NCBI RefSeq assembly: GCF_039621855.1
Contig: NZ_CP155071.1
Location: 558,001-622,000 of the forward strand
Reading direction: 5' to 3'
Length of the DNA: 64,000 nucleotides
Origin: Erwinia sp. HDF1-3R
Lineage (GTDB): Bacteria; Pseudomonadota; Gammaproteobacteria; Enterobacterales; Enterobacteriaceae
Numbering within the stretch: the first letter of the stretch is position 1; each line of letters opens with the position of its first letter. The notes beneath the pieces were generated by a model. It searched no databases. It was not told where the DNA came from and saw nothing but the letters and a program-made list of their open reading frames with translations. Shown in pieces: positions 56,646-64,000 of the stretch. The position numbers and the translations under genes were made by a program.

Positions 56646-56894
56646 TTATCCACAGCGGTAATTCAGCTGTGCTTCGCTTTTTTTGCCATTTATAAATACA
56701 TCATTCACAGAGTTATCCACAGGTTAGCCGCCGCCCTGCATGGCTTCCCGAACAGGCATCTTTTTTACATCTTTTGATAACCACATGAATTAATTACTAT
56801 AAATAATATTTCAATTTGTTATCACGATCCCTTGTGCTTTCTGTGACAGTTGAATGACAACGACTTTTTATTTTTATTCACAGCATGTGGAAAA
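56646..56894. promoter_or_regulatory. datA: DnaA-box cluster, probable datA locus
   Basis: Four 9-mers match the DnaA box TTWTNCACA: TTATCCACA at 56646-56654 and 56713-56721, TTATTCACA at 56874-56882, and TGTGGAAAA (inverse orientation) at 56886-56894. TCATTCACA at 56701-56709 has one mismatch. Between the second and third box is an AT-rich stretch with an IHF-like site (TATCAAAAGATGT on the minus strand, 56767-56779, one mismatch). E. coli datA, which promotes DnaA-ATP hydrolysis with IHF, lies between the tRNA-Gly cluster and queG, the same place. Confidence 0.75.
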
Positions 56895-56926
56895 CTGTTC
56901 CGGTGGCCTGAGCGACACCTTCGTTG

Positions 56927-58066
56927 TCAGGCATCACGCGGTAGTCCTTTCTCAATCGACCTGAGCAGGCGCTTATGACGCGCCGCCGTGATTTCTACTG
57001 CATTTTGCTTCCTGCTTTCTAACTGACGCTCAACCGCCCACTCAATATGCTCATCCAGCATCGCGTTCTCGCCTCGCCTGGCGACAAGCGCGTCAAGATT
57101 CTCCCGCGCCCAGGGGGCATTGCCCAGCGCAACGGCGATGTTACGCAGCCAGCGCAGATGGCCTATGCGCCGAATGGCCGAGCCTTCCGTTATGCGCAGA
57201 AATGTTGCCTCATCCCAGGCAAAGAGTTCGGTGAGGGGAGGCGCATGCAGCACCGCTCGCGGGCTAAAGTCTTCTTCATCCGTTAACTGACCGTAGCGAT
57301 TCCATGGACAAATCAGCTGGCAGTCATCGCAGCCGTAAATTCGATTGCCAATCAACGGCCTGAACGCTTCCGGGATCGCGCCCTCTAACTCAATGGTCAG
57401 GTATGAGATACAGCGGCGCGCATCGACCTTGTAGGGTTCAACGATAGCGCCTGTAGGGCAGGCAGTCATACAGGCAACGCAGCGGCCGCATTGATCCTGC
57501 TGGGGGCTGTCTACGGGAAGGGGAAGGTCAATCAGTAACTCGCCAAGAAAAAACCACGAGCCTGCTTCCCGGTTGAGGATCAGAGAGTGTTTACCGGTCC
57601 AGCCCAGTCCGGCCCTGGCCGCCAGCGGTCTTTCCAGCACCGGCGCAGAGTCAACGAAGGGGCGAAAATGCGCGTCAGTACAGTGCTCGCGGATCAATTC
57701 TCCAAGCTTTTTCAGTCGATTGCGCAATACTTTGTGATAATCACGGCCAAGTGCATAGCGGCTGACGTAGCCAAGCTGGGGGTTTTTTAGCGTACTGGCG
57801 AACGCAGCCTTCGCCGGAAGATAATTCATGCGCACGCTGATAACCCGGAGAGTGCCGGGAAGTAGCTCGTGAGGACGCGCGCGCATCATGCCGTGGCGTG
57901 CCATCCAGCTCATCTCGCCGTGATACTGTTTGTCCAGCCACGCCTGGAGACGAGGCTCTTCCAAACTTAAATCGGTATCGCAAATGCCGACCTGTTGAAA
58001 ACCGAGGGTCTGCCCCCAGTGCTTGATATCCTGGGCGAGTTGAAAAAGATCAAGAGGATGTGACAT
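56927..58066 (-). CDS. queG: Epoxyqueuosine reductase QueG
   Basis: 379 residues from the ATG complementing 58064-58066, equal to E. coli. Cobalamin-dependent N-terminal domain and two [4Fe-4S] motifs, CGRCVACMTACP and CDDCQLICPWN. Last step of queuosine synthesis in tRNA. Its start codon shares two bases with that of the divergent nnr (CATG). Confidence 0.97.
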   Translation of the reverse strand: MSHPLDLFQLAQDIKHWGQTLGFQQVGICDTDLSLEEPRLQAWLDKQYHGEMSWMARHGMMRARPHELLPGTLRVISVRMNYLPAKAAFASTLKNPQLGYVSRYALGRDYHKVLRNRLKKLGELIREHCTDAHFRPFVDSAPVLERPLAARAGLGWTGKHSLILNREAGSWFFLGELLIDLPLPVDSPQQDQCGRCVACMTACPTGAIVEPYKVDARRCISYLTIELEGAIPEAFRPLIGNRIYGCDDCQLICPWNRYGQLTDEEDFSPRAVLHAPPLTELFAWDEATFLRITEGSAIRRIGHLRWLRNIAVALGNAPWARENLDALVARRGENAMLDEHIEWAVERQLESRKQNAVEITAARHKRLLRSIEKGLPRDA

Positions 58067-59582
58067 GAGTAACCTGAACCAGCAAGAAAACATCGCCAGT
58101 TTACCCTATTCCGTCTGGCCTGTAGAGGCGCTATCCCACCTTGAGCAGCAGGGGGCGGATGCGCTGGGGCTGACGCTGTTTGAACTGATGCAGCGCGCGG
58201 GAGAGGCCGCCTTTGCTAAAATCCGCAGCCTGTGGCCCGATGAGCAGCACTATTTAATCCTCTGCGGTCATGGCAATAACGGCGGTGATGGCTACATCAT
58301 CGCCCGGCTGGCGCAGTCAGCGGGATTAACGGTCACGCTGATCGCCTGCGATGGCAGCAAACCGTTACCGGCGGAGGCCGGACAGGCGCGCGAGGCCTGG
58401 CTGGCGGCTGGCGGCATTGTTCACGATCCCGCGGTAGCCTGGCCTGAGAACGTCGGAGTGATTGTCGATGCGCTTTTAGGCACCGGCGGTAATCGTCCCC
58501 CTAAAGCCCCTTATGATGCGCTAATCCAAAAAGCTAATGCCCACCCGGCACCGGTTTTCGCCGTCGATGTGCCGTCCGGGCTGGTCGCCGCTACGGGTAC
58601 GGTTCCCGGTGAGGTTATCTTCGCGGTTCACACGCTGACGTTTATTGCACTAAAGCCCGGCCTGCTGACCGGAAAGGCACGCGATGTGGTGGGCACGCTG
58701 CATTTCCATGCGCTAAGCCTGGATCCCTGGCTGAATGAGCAGCCTGCGCCCATTTCGCGCTATGACGCCAGTGCACTTTCTCGCTGGCTGAAACCGAGGC
58801 GGCCCACGTCGCATAAGGGCGATCACGGTAAGCTGGTGATTATTGGTGGCGATCGCGGGACGGCAGGTGCGATCCGCATGACCGGCGAGGCCGCATTACG
58901 CGCCGGAGCCGGCCTGGTGCGAGTGCTTACTCACAAAGATAATGTTTCCCCCTTACTGACCGCCCGTCCCGAGCTGATGGTGCATGAGCTTAGCAACCAG
59001 AGTATTGACGAAGCGCTGGAATGGGCCGATGTCATTGTGATTGGACCGGGCCTCGGGCAGGGCGAATGGGGCAAAAATGCTCTGAATAAGGTAGAAAACT
59101 CTCAGAAACCCATGCTTTGGGACGCGGATGCACTTAACCTGCTGGCAATCAGTCCGGATAAACGTCAAAATCGGATTATTACCCCTCATCCCGGCGAAGC
59201 GGCACGATTGCTGAATGTGAAGACCAGCGAAATTGAGAGTGACCGCTTACATTCCGCGACGCGTCTGGCAAAACGCTACGGTGGCGTGGTAGTACTAAAA
59301 GGTGCCGGTACGCTGATTGCCAGCGAAAAGGGCGAAATGGCCATTGCCGATGTAGGCAATGCGGGGATGGCCAGCGGCGGTATGGGTGACGTACTGTCGG
59401 GTATTATTGGCGGTTTGTTAGGACAGAAGCTCTCACCGTATGAGGCGGCCTGTGCAGGATGCGTTGCGCATGGCGCAGCCGCTGAAGCCGTGTCCAGACG
59501 CTATGGTACGCGGGGAATGCTAGCGACCGATCTGTTTTCCGAGCTCTATCTGTTTGTTAATCCTGAGATGTTGAATAAATAA
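58065..59582 (+). CDS. nnr: Bifunctional NAD(P)H-hydrate epimerase/dehydratase
   Basis: 505 residues. N-terminal YjeF_N epimerase domain ([23 protein letters not shown]) and C-terminal ribokinase-like ADP-dependent dehydratase ([27 protein letters not shown]). Repairs hydrated NADH and NADPH. First of a co-directional run nnr-tsaE-amiB-mutL-miaA. Confidence 0.97.
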   Translation: MSNLNQQENIASLPYSVWPVEALSHLEQQGADALGLTLFELMQRAGEAAFAKIRSLWPDEQHYLILCGHGNNGGDGYIIARLAQSAGLTVTLIACDGSKPLPAEAGQAREAWLAAGGIVHDPAVAWPENVGVIVDALLGTGGNRPPKAPYDALIQKANAHPAPVFAVDVPSGLVAATGTVPGEVIFAVHTLTFIALKPGLLTGKARDVVGTLHFHALSLDPWLNEQPAPISRYDASALSRWLKPRRPTSHKGDHGKLVIIGGDRGTAGAIRMTGEAALRAGAGLVRVLTHKDNVSPLLTARPELMVHELSNQSIDEALEWADVIVIGPGLGQGEWGKNALNKVENSQKPMLWDADALNLLAISPDKRQNRIITPHPGEAARLLNVKTSEIESDRLHSATRLAKRYGGVVVLKGAGTLIASEKGEMAIADVGNAGMASGGMGDVLSGIIGGLLGQKLSPYEAACAGCVAHGAAAEAVSRRYGTRGMLATDLFSELYLFVNPEMLNK

Positions 59583-59584
59583 GA

Positions 59585-60058
59585 ATGAAGACCTGTGTAA
59601 TCACATTGCCCGATGAGGCAGCAACTCTCGACCTTGGTGCCAGCATGGCCCGATTCTGCACGGCAGCGGCTACTCTCTATCTGTATGGCGACCTCGGCGC
59701 GGGTAAAACTACTTTTAGCCGCGGTTTCCTCCAGGCGCTGGGGCATCAGGGTAATGTGAAAAGCCCAACCTACACCCTTGTTGAACCCTATATTCTGCCG
59801 AACCGCCGGGTGTATCACTTCGATCTCTATCGCCTTGCCGATCCGGAGGAGCTGGAGTTCATGGGCATCCGGGACTACTTTACCGGCGACAGCCTCTGCC
59901 TTGTCGAATGGCCGCAGCAGGGCGCTGGCGTGCTGCCGACGCCGGACATTGAACTTCATCTTCGCTATCAGGGCGACGCGCGTGAGGCTGAGATTACCGC
60001 CTGTTCCGCAACGGGTGATGAAATTGTGCGGCAGCTTGCCGCAGAGAAGGGCTGTTAA
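59585..60058 (+). CDS. tsaE: tRNA threonylcarbamoyladenosine ATPase TsaE
   Basis: 157 residues with Walker [15 protein letters not shown] and [12 protein letters not shown]. Works with TsaB and TsaD in t6A synthesis. Two bases after nnr; its last base is the first of the amiB start codon. Confidence 0.97.
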   Translation: MKTCVITLPDEAATLDLGASMARFCTAAATLYLYGDLGAGKTTFSRGFLQALGHQGNVKSPTYTLVEPYILPNRRVYHFDLYRLADPEELEFMGIRDYFTGDSLCLVEWPQQGAGVLPTPDIELHLRYQGDAREAEITACSATGDEIVRQLAAEKGC

Positions 60059-61731
60059 TGATGTTGCGCATGAAGATGGGTCTGATACTGGCCCTGTTAT
60101 TCAGTACATTCTCCACCCTGGCCGCGAATTTGTCGGATATCAACGTCTCGAACGGCAACAGCAAGGCGACGGTGACGCTCAATTTCAGCGGGCAGCCGAT
60201 TTATGCTTTTTTCCCGCTGCACAATCCTGACAGGGTGGTGCTGGATATCCGTCAGAGCGGCGTGATCAAGGGATTACCCCTGACTTTTAGCGGCGAAAAT
60301 ATCGTTAAGCGCATTCGCTCCAGCAAGCCGGTAGATGGTCAGAGTATTCGGCTGGTGTTTGAGCTGAGTCAGAAGGGCAAGACCCGCGCGATAACCCAGC
60401 GTAGCGGCAGCAGCTACAACGTAATATTTACCATTTCAGGTACGCAGCAGGCGCCGCCAGCCGGTCAACAGGCCACGATAAGTCCCGCTTCGCGCACCGC
60501 CTCCCCGAGCCGGGCGACCGCCGCTGAAAATCCGTTTAAGTCGAAGGCTGTCACGGTCGTCAGCAGCAGTAATACCGTCCTGCGGCCCGGTGCAAGTGCT
60601 ACCGCGACCAATGACGCGGTGATCGTGGCCATTGACGCCGGGCACGGCGGACAGGACCCTGGCGCTATTGGCGCAGGCGGATTAAAAGAGAAGAATGTCA
60701 CTATTGCTATCGCCCGTAAGCTGAAAGTCCTGCTGAATGAGGACCGGATGTTCAAAGGCGTAATGACCCGCGATGGCGACTACTTTATTTCGGTGATGGG
60801 CCGCTCCGACGTGGCGCGCAAGCAAAACGCTAACGTGCTGGTGTCTATCCACGCCGATGCGGCCCCAAATCGCAGCGCATCCGGGGCTTCCGTCTGGGTG
60901 CTGTCTAACCGACGTGCCAACAGCGAGATGGCGGGCTGGCTTGAACAGCATGAGAAACAGTCAGAGCTGCTGGGTGGCGCAGGTGACCTGCTGGCGAACA
61001 GCCAGGCCGACCCTTATCTGAGCCAGGCGGTGCTGGATTTGCAGTTTGGGCACTCCCAGCGCGTGGGCTATGACGTGGCGGTCAAAGTGATCGCTCAGCT
61101 ACAGCGCGTGGGTTCGCTGCACAAGCGCCGTCCTGAACACGCGAGCCTGGGCGTTCTGCGATCGCCGGATATTCCTTCCCTGCTGGTGGAAACCGGCTTT
61201 ATCAGTAATCCTTCGGAGGAGCGACTGCTTGGCAGTAGCGCATACCAGCAGAAGATTGCCGAGTCGATTTACAAAGGACTCCGCAACTACTTCCTGGCGC
61301 ACCCGCTACAATCGGTCCCAAAGGAGGAAAACCGACCGCTGCAGTCCGCAGCGGCGGTTAACGTCGAACCGATACCTGCTCCGGCAAATACGCAGTATTC
61401 TGGGCCTACTCAGCGCCATGTGGTAAAACGGGGCGAAACGCTTTCCGGTATTGCCGCGCAGTATGGCGTGAGCATGGCGACGCTGCGCACCCTGAATACG
61501 CTGAAAAGAGACGTGGTATGGGTTGGACAGCGCCTTAAGGTTCCGGCGGGCAGTCAGCTTACCCGCGCCAGCAAGCCGAAAAGGGTAATGCGCCACAAAG
61601 TGGTCCGCGGCGACTCACTGACCGCAATTGCTGCACGCTACGGCGTCAGCCCGGGCACCATCATGCAGGCCAATAAAATGAAGTCGCAGAATGTGATGCT
61701 GGGTCAGACGCTCACGATCCCGACCTCGTAA
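60058..61731 (+). CDS. amiB: N-acetylmuramoyl-L-alanine amidase AmiB with two LysM repeats
   Basis: 557 residues. Signal peptide (STLAA-NLSD), AMIN domain (about 25-125), Amidase_3 zinc domain with [20 protein letters not shown] and the Glu in [10 protein letters not shown], then two LysM repeats ([34 protein letters not shown]). It splits septal murein under EnvC control. E. coli AmiB is shorter and lacks LysM. Confidence 0.96.
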   Translation: MMLRMKMGLILALLFSTFSTLAANLSDINVSNGNSKATVTLNFSGQPIYAFFPLHNPDRVVLDIRQSGVIKGLPLTFSGENIVKRIRSSKPVDGQSIRLVFELSQKGKTRAITQRSGSSYNVIFTISGTQQAPPAGQQATISPASRTASPSRATAAENPFKSKAVTVVSSSNTVLRPGASATATNDAVIVAIDAGHGGQDPGAIGAGGLKEKNVTIAIARKLKVLLNEDRMFKGVMTRDGDYFISVMGRSDVARKQNANVLVSIHADAAPNRSASGASVWVLSNRRANSEMAGWLEQHEKQSELLGGAGDLLANSQADPYLSQAVLDLQFGHSQRVGYDVAVKVIAQLQRVGSLHKRRPEHASLGVLRSPDIPSLLVETGFISNPSEERLLGSSAYQQKIAESIYKGLRNYFLAHPLQSVPKEENRPLQSAAAVNVEPIPAPANTQYSGPTQRHVVKRGETLSGIAAQYGVSMATLRTLNTLKRDVVWVGQRLKVPAGSQLTRASKPKRVMRHKVVRGDSLTAIAARYGVSPGTIMQANKMKSQNVMLGQTLTIPTS

Positions 61732-61748
61732 TTAACCAAGGAACCTTT

Positions 61749-63803
61749 ATGCCCATTCAGGTGTTGCCTCCCCAACTTGCTAACCAGATTGCGGCCGGTG
61801 AAGTGGTGGAGCGTCCGGCGTCGGTGGTCAAAGAACTGGTTGAAAATAGCCTGGATGCGGGTGCCACGCGCATTGATGTCGAGATTGACCGGGGCGGTGC
61901 AAAGCTGATCCGCATCCGTGATAACGGCAGCGGTATTGGCAAGGATGAACTGGCGATGGCGCTTGCCCGCCATGCCACCAGCAAAATTACGTCGCTCGAC
62001 GACCTGGAGGCGATTGTCAGCCTCGGTTTTCGCGGTGAGGCGCTGGCCAGCATCAGCTCGGTTTCACGCCTGACGCTGACGTCGCGGACGGAAGCACAAA
62101 CAGAAGCCTGGCAGGCCTACGCGGAAGGGCGGGAGATGGCGGTGACGCTGAAACCGGCGGCGCATCCGGTTGGTACAACGCTGGAAGTGCTCGATCTCTT
62201 CTACAACACGCCTGCCAGGCGTAAATTTATGCGCACCGAGAAAACGGAATTTAACCACATTGATGAAATCATTCGCCGTATAGCGCTGGCGAGATTTGAT
62301 GTGGCCTTCTCGCTGACGCACAACGGCAAGCTGATGCGGCAGTATCGTGCCGTGAGCGGCAGCGGCCAGCAGGAGCGACGCCTTGGTTCGATCTGCGGCC
62401 TGCCCTTCCTGAACCATGCCCTGGCAATAGCGTGGCAGCACGGCGATCTGAGCCTGCGCGGCTGGGTGGCCGATCCTGCCGGTTCGCGCACCCTGACCGA
62501 CCTTCAATACTGCTATGTGAATGGACGGATGATGCGCGATCGGCTGATCAACCACGCGATTCGCCAGGCCTATCAGGATAAGCTTGGGGACGATCACCAG
62601 CCCGCCTACGTTCTTTATCTGGAAATCGATCCGCATCAGGTCGATGTCAACGTGCATCCTGCCAAGCATGAGGTACGTTTCCACCAGTCACGCCTGGTAC
62701 ATGATTTTATCTATCAGGGCGTGGTGACCGTCCTGCAGGAGAGCGCACAGCCCGTACTGCCGGGCGCGGAAGGCGAATCTCCGGCGCGCTGGCAGCCGGA
62801 AAACCGTCAGGCTGCGGGCGGTAACCACTTCTCTACGCCTGTGGCGACGACATCAGCGGGTGACGATCACCTCTCTACACCTGCCACGGGTAAAGCCGTG
62901 GGCGGGAATGTGGTGCTATCGTTGGAGGCCGGACACCCGACATCCGTTGCCGGGCGTTCCTCTCAGGGGAGTGCAGATCGCGCAATATTCCCGTCAGACA
63001 GCAATTCATCTTCACCGACGGGCGGGTCGACACATTCAGCGGGCGGCTCCTCTGCTTCGTCGCAGGGTGGTGCGACACGTCCGATCGGTGCGGGCGGCAT
63101 GCCTCCCGCCAGGCAGCGACAGGAGCCGGTTTACCAGAAAAAAGAGGGGGCGGTTTACCAGCAGCTATTGAATGTTTCTGGCGCCTCCCGCATCAATGAG
63201 CAGAGTCCGGCACCAAAAATTCAGGCGGCCTCGCCGCTCGGTGGTCATAGCCAGAGCTTTGGCCGCGTCCTGACCATTATCGGGGAAGATTGTGCGCTGG
63301 TTGAGGGGCACAACCAGCTGGCGCTGATCCTGCTGCCGGTGGCGGAACGCTGGCTAAAACAGGCCCAGCTGGAACCAGGCGAAGAGGGGCTTCGGCCACA
63401 GCCGCTGCTTATCCCCCTCAGAATGAAAATCGACCGGCCCGAGCGTGATGCCCATGCCCGCTACGTCAGCCTGCTGAATAAGATGGGGATTGACCTGCAA
63501 ACCGACGGGCATCACATCCAGCTACGGGCGGTGCCTTTACCATTGCGCCAACAAAATTTACAAATCTTGATTCCAGAACTGTTAGGCTATCTGGCCCGGC
63601 AGCAGGATGTCAGCACAACGCAAATGGCGCAGTGGTTAGCGCGCCATGCGGTTGCTGAACACCCTCACTGGAATCACTCGCAGGCGATTGCACTGCTGGC
63701 CGATCTCGAACGGTTATGCCCGCAGCTGATTAAATCGCCACCTTCTGGATTATTGCAGCACATCGATATTGAACAGGCGATGAACGCCCTGAAGCATGAG
63801 TGA
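61749..63803 (+). CDS. mutL: DNA mismatch repair protein MutL
   Basis: 684 residues against 615 in E. coli. GHKL ATPase motifs [27 protein letters not shown] and [10 protein letters not shown] are intact, as is the C-terminal dimerisation domain. The linker (about 345-480) is long and of low complexity, with repeated [16 protein letters not shown] and Ser/Gly-rich stretches. It couples MutS to MutH and UvrD. Its end overlaps miaA by 8 bases. Confidence 0.97.
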   Translation: MPIQVLPPQLANQIAAGEVVERPASVVKELVENSLDAGATRIDVEIDRGGAKLIRIRDNGSGIGKDELAMALARHATSKITSLDDLEAIVSLGFRGEALASISSVSRLTLTSRTEAQTEAWQAYAEGREMAVTLKPAAHPVGTTLEVLDLFYNTPARRKFMRTEKTEFNHIDEIIRRIALARFDVAFSLTHNGKLMRQYRAVSGSGQQERRLGSICGLPFLNHALAIAWQHGDLSLRGWVADPAGSRTLTDLQYCYVNGRMMRDRLINHAIRQAYQDKLGDDHQPAYVLYLEIDPHQVDVNVHPAKHEVRFHQSRLVHDFIYQGVVTVLQESAQPVLPGAEGESPARWQPENRQAAGGNHFSTPVATTSAGDDHLSTPATGKAVGGNVVLSLEAGHPTSVAGRSSQGSADRAIFPSDSNSSSPTGGSTHSAGGSSASSQGGATRPIGAGGMPPARQRQEPVYQKKEGAVYQQLLNVSGASRINEQSPAPKIQAASPLGGHSQSFGRVLTIIGEDCALVEGHNQLALILLPVAERWLKQAQLEPGEEGLRPQPLLIPLRMKIDRPERDAHARYVSLLNKMGIDLQTDGHHIQLRAVPLPLRQQNLQILIPELLGYLARQQDVSTTQMAQWLARHAVAEHPHWNHSQAIALLADLERLCPQLIKSPPSGLLQHIDIEQAMNALKHE

Positions 63804-64000
63804 AACATCCAAGGCTGGCCGGCCAAAGGCACTATTTTTGATGGGCCCGACCGCGTCGGGTAAGACGGCGCTGGCAATTGCACTACGCCAGCATCTGCCT
63901 GTTGAGTTGATTAGCGTAGATTCTGCCCTGATTTATCGCGGTATGGACATTGGCACCGCCAAGCCCTCCGCAGAGGAACAGCGTCTTGCTCCCCATCGTT
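63796..64000 (+). CDS. miaA: tRNA dimethylallyltransferase MiaA (3' end outside window)
   Basis: The first 68 codons are present: [21 protein letters not shown]-loop GPTASGKT and [22 protein letters not shown]. It prenylates A37 of tRNAs reading UNN codons. The ATG at 63796 lies inside the end of mutL, as in E. coli. Confidence 0.96.
   Translation, partial: MSETSKAGRPKALFLMGPTASGKTALAIALRQHLPVELISVDSALIYRGMDIGTAKPSAEEQRLAPHR

Overview
The window is chromosomal DNA of a gammaproteobacterium of the order Enterobacterales. The core gene order from tRNA-Phe through yjdC-dsbD, dcuA-aspA, fxsA, groSL, yjeI, epmB/efp, ecnAB, blc, frdABCD, epmA, mscM, psd, rsgA, orn, tRNA-Gly, queG/nnr, tsaE, amiB, mutL and miaA is the E. 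coli 94-95 min order. cutA, yjeH, sugE and ampC are missing from their E. coli positions. AmiB carries two LysM repeats and MutL and DsbD have long repetitive linkers, which argues against E. coli itself and suggests a relative such as an Erwiniaceae member (inference; no genus assigned).

Bases 1 to about 17,725 are the end of an integrative element lodged at the 3' end of tRNA-Phe. A tyrosine integrase, a TraI_2/MobH-like protein and a UvrD helicase lie next to the tRNA. Further in are an ArdC-like antirestriction metalloprotein, a DUF1281-type protein, several unknown small proteins, a PIN-domain protein and a second recombinase cut by the window edge. Five consecutive backbone genes (2.3-5.5 kb) each have a leader RNA in which one segment (arm B) can pair either with an upstream arm, often giving a terminator-like hairpin, or with the Shine-Dalgarno arm of the next gene. 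A sixth, weaker leader at 6.5 kb opens a 7-codon stub at the point where a cargo block begins. The cargo (about 6.6-13.1 kb) holds a two-gene OLD-nuclease/UvrD system of the Gabija type and a LysR-YciI-NIPSNAP cluster whose NIPSNAP gene seems to lack a normal start codon. An IS3-family transposase scrap lies at its right edge.

From 17.7 to 41.1 kb the window is core chromosome. It covers fumarate respiration (dcuA, aspA, frdABCD), thiol transfer (dsbD), chaperonins, the EF-P modification pair epmA/epmB with efp, an ERIC repeat between frdD and blc, and envelope functions (mscM, psd, blc, ecnAB).

Four identical tRNA-Gly(GCC) genes follow orn and a fifth identical copy sits at 56.5 kb beside queG. 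The 15.4 kb between them is a self-contained secretion island: a CadC/ToxR-type DNA-binding protein, a secreted GH18 chitinase, a T2SS operon gspCDEFGHIJKLMO and an AspS-type pilotin. Immediately after the fifth tRNA lies a cluster of DnaA boxes in the position of E. coli datA. The window ends in core genes queG, nnr, tsaE, amiB, mutL and the start of miaA.
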